This document shows positions 7,203-12,052 of a DNA stretch of 12,052 bases, piece by piece. How positions within the stretch are numbered: the first letter of the stretch is position 1; every line of letters starts with the position of its first letter. The notes under the pieces were generated by a model. The model did no database searches. It had not been told where the DNA came from and was given only the letters and a program-made list of their open reading frames with translations. This DNA comes from an uncultured Spirochaetia bacterium (GTDB lineage Bacteria > Spirochaetota > CALGPD01): NCBI GenBank assembly GCA_937960625.1, contig CALGPD010000444.1, forward strand, positions 1 through 12,052. The letters are read 5' to 3'. A program made the position numbers and the translations under genes.

Positions 7203-8114
7203 TTATTTACTGTCTGGCAAAGTAATAATTTCACGGTACTTTGCTAACCGTTTATTAATTTCATCGGCATTTACGTTCTCAAAACCTTCAATACCAAATC
7301 CTTGAACGTAAAAACTTGCTGTAATTGTTCCGTACGCAAGGCCCATTTTTATGGAATCATGGTTTATTTCATCTGCGCTAGCAAGATAGCTAATAAACCC
7401 GCCTGCAAACGAATCCCCTGCGCCTGTTGGGTCAACGACATCCGTAACAGGAAAAGCAGGTAAAGAAAAATAAAAATCTTTTCCCGTTATTGAAACTCCA
7501 TACTGGCCTTTTTTTATTATAATGTATTTAGGGCCGAGTTTCAATAGTTTGTCAGCTGCAACGAGTAAATTATCTTCTCCTGTAAACTGTCTGGCTTCTC
7601 CTTCATTTACAAGAAGAATGTCAACTTCTCTAATAACATTCTCAAGTTCTTTTTTCTTAATATCAATCCATAAGTTCATTGTATCAAGCATTGTAAAAAC
7701 ACTGCCCATTTCTTTTTTTACTTTTAGCTGCAAAACCGGGTCAATGTTTGCAAGGAATAAGATTTTACTATCCTTATATTTTTCAGGAATTTTTGGAACA
7801 AAGTTTTCAAAAACTCCCAGTTCGGTTGATATTGTATGAGCTTGATTCATGTCGTCTTCATAGTATCCGGACCAGTGGAAAGTTTTCCCGTTGTAAATTA
7901 TTTCAATACCGTCACAATCTATGTTCTTTGATTTTAAATAATCAAATGCTGTCTTAGGATAATCTCCGCCCACAACACCGACCATATTAATATCTGTTAG
8001 TATATTTGCCGAATTGGCAAAATGAACAGCCGAGCCTCCCAGTAAGTCTTTTCGCTCACCTTTAGGCGTTTTAATATCATCTAGAGCCACTGAACCAACT
8101 ACGCATACTGACAA
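7203..8114 (-). CDS. PfkB-family carbohydrate/nucleoside kinase
   Basis: Cytoplasmic ATP-dependent kinase of the ribokinase fold; the substrate is unknown. 303 residues. N-terminal β-strand CVVGSVALDDI, the substrate-side GG motif in KDLLGGSAVHFA (Gly26-Gly27), NEGEA (170-174) before the nucleotide site, and the C-terminal signature DPTGAGDSFAGGF (228-240) with catalytic base Asp234 and the anion hole. The start is TTG at 8114, chosen because AGGAG lies 6 nt upstream and the N-terminal strand begins directly after it; no in-frame ATG is near. It precedes panD by 24 nt. The pairing may hint at a role near β-alanine/pantothenate metabolism, but it may equally be incidental. The sequence looks like the general 'sugar kinase' branch rather than ribokinase, fructokinase or adenosine kinase proper. 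Confidence 0.9.
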   Translation of the reverse strand: MSVCVVGSVALDDIKTPKGERKDLLGGSAVHFANSANILTDINMVGVVGGDYPKTAFDYLKSKNIDCDGIEIIYNGKTFHWSGYYEDDMNQAHTISTELGVFENFVPKIPEKYKDSKILFLANIDPVLQLKVKKEMGSVFTMLDTMNLWIDIKKKELENVIREVDILLVNEGEARQFTGEDNLLVAADKLLKLGPKYIIIKKGQYGVSITGKDFYFSLPAFPVTDVVDPTGAGDSFAGGFISYLASADEINHDSIKMGLAYGTITASFYVQGFGIEGFENVNADEINKRLAKYREIITLPDSK

Positions 8115-8152
8115 GTTTTTCTCCTAAAATTAAATGCTTTAAATTCGCCTCA

Positions 8153-8181
8153 AATTTAAAATTTTAAAATTGTTTAGTCAA
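8153..8181 (-). promoter_or_regulatory. Candidate promoter of the kinase-panD unit, overlapped by a palindrome
   Basis: On the minus strand TTGACT (8176-8181, 5/6) and TAAATT (8153-8158, 4/6) are 17 nt apart, giving a leader of about 32 nt to the TTG start at 8114. An inverted repeat TTTAAATT/AATTTAAA (8138-8145 and 8153-8160, 7-nt spacer) covers the -10 box and start site and could be an operator or a 5'-UTR hairpin. AT-richness lowers the significance of the repeat. Confidence 0.42.
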
Positions 8182-8294
8182 TCACTTTTTTATGGTTTAT
8201 GTTACTTTGCTGAATTTTGTAAAAACTCATATTAATGCAATAATATTTAACAATTTATTAGTATAAAATTTCATTTTATAAAAATCAGAGTTCC

Positions 8295-8324
8295 AAAAAA
8301 AAAGAGCGGTATTTTATGTACCGC
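8295..8324 (-). terminator. Strong intrinsic terminator downstream of the lipoprotein gene
   Basis: On the minus strand GCGGTA/TACCGC (8306-8311 and 8319-8324) forms a 6-bp GC-rich stem with a 7-nt loop, followed after two bases by nine consecutive T (8295-8303). This is the clearest rho-independent terminator in the window. It lies about 117 nt beyond the lipoprotein stop, leaving a long 3' UTR. Confidence 0.88.
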
Positions 8325-8375
8325 CTTGAATTATAATTAATTAGGGAGATAATTCCGTTTTAAAGGGAGAATTCA

Positions 8376-8407
8376 GCGCAGGTAATAAGCAACGCTTTTA
8401 CCCGCGC
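8376..8407 (-). ncRNA. Stable hairpin in the lipoprotein 3' UTR; possible sRNA body
   Basis: A 32-nt element forms a 10-bp stem (GCGC...GGTAA with its complement), one bulged base, then a further 4-bp stem with a 3-nt loop. The single imperfect pair is A-C on the plus strand but G-U on the minus strand, so the structure is better as a minus-strand RNA. Between it and the terminator lie two copies of a motif, 8343-8355 and 8364-8374, reading GAATTCTCCCT and GAATTATCTCCCT on the RNA strand. They contain CUCC, complementary to GGAG Shine-Dalgarno cores. Hairpin, anti-SD linker and U9 terminator together resemble a 3'-UTR-derived small RNA (inference). No known RNA family is recognised. Confidence 0.35.
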
Positions 8408-8440
8408 GTGAATGTTTATTTCGAAAAATTTTTACAAATA

Positions 8441-8986
8441 TTAAGGCTCCTGAATAGGGTCTTCAAGTGACGGATTAACCGTTGTTTTTACTCCGCCAAC
8501 TCCATAAATCGGATATCCGTTTGCAAAAGATTCAAAAGCTGCTTGCGGAGACCCGCTGTTTATCTTATTATACCCTGCAGTATTTTTTATTGTACCAATA
8601 CTTGCTATTTGAGGTGACCCTCCTCCAAAAGGATCATCAAGAACTATATAATTACTTCCTGCTTTTATATATATTAAAATTTTATAATTAGAATTTTCTT
8701 CGATTAAAATATTTGAAAAGCTGTAACTTCCAACATTACTTAAATCAGGGATGCTGGCTGCGTCATATACATTTATCAAACTATCACTTGCATCGTAAAC
8801 TTTGATATAACATTTTGACCCTGTAAAATTTACTGAAGTATATTTATTTTCTGAATTGTCAAGGATGATTGTTCCGCTTATTTTAAAAGTAGAACTTTCC
8901 GGATGCCCGGGTACAGCTTCCTGACCGCATGCTATAAAACTCAATAATAAAACGCTTATTAGTGATATTAATTTTAATTTTTTCAT
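8441..8986 (-). CDS. Small lipoprotein of unknown function
   Basis: 181 residues. The signal peptide MKKLKLISLISVLLLSFIAC ends in a lipobox-like FIAC with Cys20 as the likely lipidated residue; Phe at -3 is unusual outside spirochaetes. The mature part starts with a Gly/Pro/Ser linker (GQEAVPGHPESS). It continues with a β-rich domain (FKISGTIILDN, KCYIKVYDASDS, YSFSNILIEENSNYKILIYIKAG) that resembles small carboxypeptidase-regulatory or Ig-like 'prealbumin' folds (low-confidence inference), then a Gly/Ser/Pro-rich tail ending DPIQEP. No catalytic motif is visible. ATG at 8986 with AGGAA about 10 nt upstream. It is monocistronic, with a likely promoter at 9025-9053 and a terminator at 8295-8324. 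Only one Cys occurs outside the signal region (Cys59). Confidence 0.75.
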   Translation of the reverse strand: MKKLKLISLISVLLLSFIACGQEAVPGHPESSTFKISGTIILDNSENKYTSVNFTGSKCYIKVYDASDSLINVYDAASIPDLSNVGSYSFSNILIEENSNYKILIYIKAGSNYIVLDDPFGGGSPQIASIGTIKNTAGYNKINSGSPQAAFESFANGYPIYGVGGVKTTVNPSLEDPIQEP

Positions 8987-9024
8987 TTTTACTTATTTCC
9001 TATTATTAACTTCCTAAAATAATT

Positions 9025-9053
9025 CTAATACTCTCCTGTCGGGTAAGGGTCAA
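9025..9053 (-). promoter_or_regulatory. Candidate promoter of the lipoprotein gene
   Basis: On the minus strand TTGACC (9048-9053, 5/6) and TATTAG (9025-9030, 4/6) are separated by 17 nt. Transcription would begin near 9018, leaving a leader of about 31 nt before the ATG at 8986. The -35 and spacer are GC-richer than the surroundings, which makes a chance match less likely than elsewhere in the window. Confidence 0.45.
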
Positions 9054-9224
9054 ATTTAAATTTTAAAAATTTATATTTTTTTTTAAATTTTTTAAAATAA
9101 TAGCTTGTTTTAACGTTATTTATTGCGTTAAATTTAGATATACTTTCAATATCTTTAAAATACCGGTTGCTTTTTAAAGATTATTTCCTTTTAAAAAATG
9201 TTTTTAGCAGGATTAAACTTGCCA

Positions 9225-9243
9225 TATTCTATTATTTAGAATA
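9225..9243 (+). promoter_or_regulatory. Palindrome upstream of cutA, possible operator
   Basis: TATTCTAttattTAGAATA is a perfect 7-bp inverted repeat with a 5-bp spacer, 27 nt before the cutA SD. The right arm contains TAGAAT, a good -10 hexamer for cutA, so a protein bound here would block transcription of cutA, rnpB and the genes behind them. It matches no operator I can name. Confidence 0.3.
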
Positions 9244-9278
9244 ATTTTTTATTTCAAGTACAGAATTTTGGAGGTGTT

Positions 9279-9599
9279 TTGCATAATCTAGTTGTTATTT
9301 TTTGTACTGTTCCCGGAGACGGAACTGCTGATAAACTTGCGGATTCTTTAGTTGAAAGTAAACTTGCAGCATGTGTAAATATTATTCCCGGAATAAAAAG
9401 TGTTTATTGCTGGCAGGGAAAAATTGAAAGAGATACTGAAAAATTATTACTTATAAAGACAGTTGAGCAAAACACCGATAAAGTTTTTAAGTTTATTGAA
9501 GAAAATCATCCGTATGATGTTGCCGAACGAATTAGTATTGTTTCGGCAAAAACCGGACAGGATTATTTAAAATGGGCAATTGAATATATCGAAAAGTAA
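9279..9599 (+). CDS. cutA: CutA-family divalent-ion tolerance protein
   Basis: Small trimeric protein with a ferredoxin-like, PII-like fold; named for divalent-cation tolerance in E. coli, but its biochemical role is still uncertain. 106 residues, the normal cytoplasmic length. Family motifs: FCTVPGDGTADKLADSLVESKLAACVNIIPGIKSVYCWQGKIERDTEKLLLIKT (8-61), HPYDVAE (77-83, usually HPYE/DxPE, so the family Pro is missing) and DYLKWAIEYI at the end. Start is TTG at 9279: GGAGG lies 4 nt upstream and no other in-frame start exists. It begins the plus-strand group; its stop is only 6 nt before the first paired base of RNase P RNA. Confidence 0.93.
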   Translation: MHNLVVIFCTVPGDGTADKLADSLVESKLAACVNIIPGIKSVYCWQGKIERDTEKLLLIKTVEQNTDKVFKFIEENHPYDVAERISIVSAKTGQDYLKWAIEYIEK

Positions 9600-9604
9600 A
9601 TTTT

Positions 9605-9940
9605 TGGGCAGGACAGGGTATCGCTGTACTTATATACAGAGGAAAGTCCGGGCTGCATAAGGCATGAAGCCGGATAACATCCGGGGGGAGAAATCCTACG
9701 GAAAGTGCCGCAGAAAATATACCGCCGGTTTTCCGGTAAGGGTGAAAAGGCGGGGTAAGAGCCCACCGCTTTCCGGGGTAACTTGGAAAGGCATGGTAAA
9801 CCCCTTCAGCAGCAAGGCCAAACAGCAATAGGCAGCCTTAGCCGTTTTACGTTGCGGGTAGGCCGCTTGAGCCATAGTGTAAATTATGGCCTAGATAGAT
9901 GATACTATTAAACACAAAACCCGGCTTATGCCCTGCCCGT
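9605..9940 (+). ncRNA. rnpB: RNase P RNA, bacterial type A
   Basis: Catalytic RNA that removes 5' leaders from pre-tRNAs. Ends are set by helix P1: GGGCAGG (9606-9612) pairs with CCTGCCC (9932-9938). P2 is GGTATC (9617-9622) with GATACT (9901-9906). P3 is a short CTGTA/TACAG hairpin. The conserved GAGGAAAGTCCGGGCT is at 9639-9654 and its P4 partner CCCGGCTT at 9920-9927. P8 is CCGGAT/ATCCGG (9670-9684). The P6 pseudoknot is AAGGC (9659-9663) with GCCTT (9835-9839), a type A trait. GGTAAGAG, the GGTAAACCCC L15 element that binds the tRNA 3' CCA, GCAAGGCCAAA and GGGTAGGCCGCTTGAGCC are also present. Length is about 334 nt. Deviations: the usual ACAGAA before P4 is ACAAAA, and CAAATAG is CAAACAG. 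No terminator follows. Confidence 0.97.
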
Positions 9941-9965
9941 TAATATACGTTTTAAGGACGTTTTT

Positions 9966-11159
9966 ATGAATACTTTAAAAGGGAAATTAGTTTTTATCAT
10001 TGTTTTTACTTTTATCATCATGTTCCTCGGGTGCCAGACCACTCATGAGAACACTGTGGCGCTAATATGGAAGAAAGACCTTGTTAGAGGAATTAATAAT
10101 TTAAATACATATGTTAACGGATATAAATCCGGAGGCAATATTTATCCAGTTGCTAAAATGAAAGACAGTTTTTTTTATCTCGATAAACAAGGCAAAACCA
10201 TGTTTTCCTATAAAACAGAAGATGATAATGAGCGTTATACTGTTTCCAAAGATTATTACGCTACTTATACCTCAAAACATATAAGAAAAAAGCGTTTTAC
10301 AGGTAGAATGATTCAGCTTTATAAAAATACCGGCTCACCTATAAGAATAAGAAAAAGAACCATGCATAGAATAAAAAAAAGCTATCCCAAAAACGGTATA
10401 TTAACGCGTTCTTATCCCAGATTATCCCCGAACGGTAAGTTAATTGTTATGTTTGAATCCGGCGGAATGAGTTTTATGATGTATAATAATACCGGAGGAG
10501 AAATTTTACCCTTTACTACTTACGGGCCGCTAATAACGTGTTATAATTTTTCGAGAAATACTGATAATTTTGTAATAGGATATGTTAACGGCGCTGTTGC
10601 ATTTTATAATAATAAGGGAAGAGAATTATGGAGCAAGAAAATAACAGCGGGAAAGCTGCGCGTTGTTAAATCCGTCTTCATTTCCGATAACGGTGAATAC
10701 GTAGGGGTTTTAGCAGGGTTGTATTCCGAAGAACTCCTTGTATTTAACAAAAAAGGCCGGGTTATCTGGCATAGCCAAACAGGGTTTAATCAAAGAAAAC
10801 GGGTTTGCGGAAGTTTTTCCACGGGTAACGCGAACCGTGTTATAATCGGTTTGCCTTCAGGAGCTCTGATTTATTCAAACCCAGACGGTGAATTAATTAA
10901 ACGCGTTAACTTTAGCATAAAAGAAGAAAAGCGGTTTTTTCTTTTTCATGCCAATGCAAACAAGAGAGGGTATACTGCGCTTTCTTTTTCATCACATGAC
11001 AAAACGAGGATTTTTATCTACGGACCAAAAGGAATACTCAGGCGGAAGTTTTATTTGAAAGATAGATATGCTTATGTAAAATTTTCCGATAAAGCAGACG
11101 CGCTTTATATTCAGGGTGATAAAAATATTTTGTGTTACGATTTTAAACTGGAGGATTAA
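9966..11159 (+). CDS. β-propeller-like (WD40/PQQ-like) lipoprotein
   Basis: 397 residues, function unknown. Signal peptide MNTLKGKLVFIIVFTFIIMF followed by LGC with Cys23 as likely lipidated residue (FLGC, again Phe at -3). The mature part repeats a pattern of about 40-50 residues, hydrophobic strand / turn such as NxxG / strand: MSFMMYNNTGGEILPF, GAVAFYNNKGRELWSKKI, ELLVFNKKGRVIWHSQ, GALIYSNPDGELIKRV, TRIFIYGPKGILRRKF. This 'NKKGxxxW' style is typical of PQQ-like or WD40-like propeller blades; 6-7 blades would fit the length. No enzyme motif is visible, so a scaffolding or binding role is inferred. ATG at 9966 with AAGGA 7-8 nt upstream, 27 nt beyond the rnpB P1 helix. It precedes the M23 peptidase by 2 nt and probably works with it in the envelope. 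The protein is very basic. Confidence 0.82.
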   Translation: MNTLKGKLVFIIVFTFIIMFLGCQTTHENTVALIWKKDLVRGINNLNTYVNGYKSGGNIYPVAKMKDSFFYLDKQGKTMFSYKTEDDNERYTVSKDYYATYTSKHIRKKRFTGRMIQLYKNTGSPIRIRKRTMHRIKKSYPKNGILTRSYPRLSPNGKLIVMFESGGMSFMMYNNTGGEILPFTTYGPLITCYNFSRNTDNFVIGYVNGAVAFYNNKGRELWSKKITAGKLRVVKSVFISDNGEYVGVLAGLYSEELLVFNKKGRVIWHSQTGFNQRKRVCGSFSTGNANRVIIGLPSGALIYSNPDGELIKRVNFSIKEEKRFFLFHANANKRGYTALSFSSHDKTRIFIYGPKGILRRKFYLKDRYAYVKFSDKADALYIQGDKNILCYDFKLED

Positions 11160-11161
11160 CA

Positions 11162-12049
11162 GTGAAACGGTTTACGTTATTATTTATATTAATATTTGTT
11201 TTTATAAAATTTGCCGGAGCAGAGTTTAAATGGCCGGTAGTAAGGCCGGTTTTTACTTCACATTTCGGAGAATCAAGGCATGACCATTGGCACAACGGCA
11301 TTGATATAATAGCAGGAACGAGATACTCGTTAACGCCTCCAACGGATTCTGAAGTTGTTTTCAGGCGTGATGAAGCGGACACTCCCATGCCGGACAGGTT
11401 CGGCGCAGGCAACTTAATTGTATTGCATCACCCTGCTAATTTAAGAACGTTTCATTACCATCTTGTAAAAGGAAGCATTATACAAAATAAAACAAAACTT
11501 ACCCGCGATGATATATTTGCGACAATGGGCAACTCGGGAAAATCAAGCGGAACCCATCTTCACATGTCGTTATATTCCACAAAAGATGACAGTATATTAA
11601 ACCCGATTGATTATTTTCCAAAAGTAGAAGACACTAAAAAGCCTAAAATCAAAAAGATATTACTACGCGACCCTATGAACGATTATATAAACATTTTCAA
11701 GGTTAAACGCATGCGTAAGAGAAGCCATTTCCGCGTTATAGTCGTTGTACATGACATTATGGAGGGAAGAAACCGTGGTAAATCTCCTGTCGGCGCGCGC
11801 AAAGTTATCTTAAAAATCGATGATAAAAAAGTTAAAGAGTTTAGTTTTGATAAAATTGTATTAAGAAACCGCAGGTATTGTTTAAACGGTGACCCGGATA
11901 AAACGTTTAAGCGTACATACATTTCCCTGCCTTACTACATGGACATGGCAGGTATTGTTATTAATAAATCAAAGTATAAGTTTACGGCTATTGTTGTTGA
12001 CAACGGCGGGAACAGAAAATCTAAAAGCGTAACCGTAAAGTTTTATTAG
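11162..12049 (+). CDS. Secreted M23-family (LytM-type) metallopeptidase with C-terminal β-domain
   Basis: Peptidoglycan endopeptidase, or a regulator derived from one, acting in the periplasm. 295 residues. Signal peptide about 1-20 with cleavage after FAGA. The LytM domain (about 22-155) has SHFG, then HNGID giving Zn ligands His44 and Asp48, the FHYHL strand and GTHLHMSL supplying the second HxH pair. All M23 Zn ligands are present, so it should be active. NPIDYFP closes the domain. Residues 160-295 form a basic β-rich region (FRVIVVVHDI, ARKVILKIDDKKVKEFSFDKI, KFTAIVVDNGGNRKSKSVTVKF), probably an Ig-like sandwich as in related long M23 proteins (inference). Start is GTG at 11162, 2 nt after the preceding stop, with GGAGG 7 nt upstream inside the previous gene: translational coupling. 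It ends three bases before the window edge, so later operon members cannot be seen. Confidence 0.93.
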   Translation: MKRFTLLFILIFVFIKFAGAEFKWPVVRPVFTSHFGESRHDHWHNGIDIIAGTRYSLTPPTDSEVVFRRDEADTPMPDRFGAGNLIVLHHPANLRTFHYHLVKGSIIQNKTKLTRDDIFATMGNSGKSSGTHLHMSLYSTKDDSILNPIDYFPKVEDTKKPKIKKILLRDPMNDYINIFKVKRMRKRSHFRVIVVVHDIMEGRNRGKSPVGARKVILKIDDKKVKEFSFDKIVLRNRRYCLNGDPDKTFKRTYISLPYYMDMAGIVINKSKYKFTAIVVDNGGNRKSKSVTVKFY

Positions 12050-12052
12050 AAA

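Larger units (their letters stand above)
8987..9278. other. AT-rich divergent control region between lipoprotein gene and cutA
   Basis: No ORF is seen. Besides the minus-strand promoter at 9025-9053 and the palindrome at 9225-9243, it holds short inverted repeats: TTTAACG/CGTTAAA (about 9109-9132, 10-nt spacer) and AGATAT/ATATCT (about 9136-9154, 7-nt spacer). No convincing σ70 promoter for cutA was found; TAGAAT at 9237-9242 is the best -10 candidate but lacks a good -35 at proper spacing. Confidence 0.5.

Noticed and set aside
8295..8440. Riboswitch controlling the downstream PfkB kinase, with the hairpin as aptamer and the U9 terminator as expression platform
   Set aside because: The terminator lies 180 nt before the kinase start and a good promoter (8153-8181) sits in between, so it more likely just ends the lipoprotein transcript.
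9054..9115. Alternating A and T tracts (AAATTTAAATTTT type) as a replication origin or repeat element
   Set aside because: No DnaA boxes, iterons or repeated units are seen; base composition alone explains the pattern.
9532..9828. Open frames on the minus strand over the end of cutA and rnpB (up to 98 codons)
   Set aside because: They lie across the conserved RNase P RNA, have no SD and no recognisable protein motif; they exist only because the RNA gene is GC-richer and lacks stops there.

Overview
The window is AT-rich DNA from a diderm (Gram-negative type) bacterium. Evidence for two membranes is a signal-peptide protein ending in a β-barrel-like C-terminus with terminal Phe, two lipoproteins, and a secreted M23 (LytM-type) peptidase. 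The phylum cannot be fixed from the sequence. Both lipoproteins carry Phe at the -3 position of the lipobox, which spirochaetes tolerate, and the rbfA-truB-ribF-rpsO-pnp order is also known in spirochaetes. Other AT-rich diderm or candidate phyla fit equally well. There is no sign of phage, IS element, CRISPR or tRNA.

Layout. Bases 1-753 (+) hold the 3' part of a polysaccharide deacetylase, convergent with a small outer-membrane protein gene (756-1532, -). A gap of about 460 bp contains that gene's leader and the pnp terminator. From 6664 down to 1992 (-) runs a compact RNA/translation operon, rbfA-truB-ribF-rpsO-pnp, whose first four genes overlap end to start. Upstream of it on the same strand are panD and a PfkB-family kinase (6789-8114), with a promoter of their own. 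Next comes a lone lipoprotein gene (8441-8986, -) with a structured 3' UTR and a strong intrinsic terminator.

After an AT-rich divergent control region (8987-9278) the + strand carries cutA, the RNase P RNA gene rnpB, a β-propeller-like lipoprotein and an M23 endopeptidase, packed with gaps of 6, 27 and 2 nt. rnpB is placed like a cistron of an operon, with no promoter or terminator visible around it.

How the genes fit together. The minus operon supplies ribosome maturation (RbfA), tRNA Ψ55 synthesis (TruB), FMN/FAD synthesis (RibF), ribosomal protein S15 and PNPase; RNase P RNA on the other strand adds tRNA 5' processing. PanD makes β-alanine for CoA. The rest (deacetylase, outer-membrane protein, lipoproteins, M23 peptidase) concerns the envelope. 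I see no clearly new multi-gene system. The most interesting signals are RNA-level: an SD-sequestering leader with two competing helices before the outer-membrane gene, an sRNA-like structured 3' UTR after the lipoprotein gene, and the embedded rnpB.
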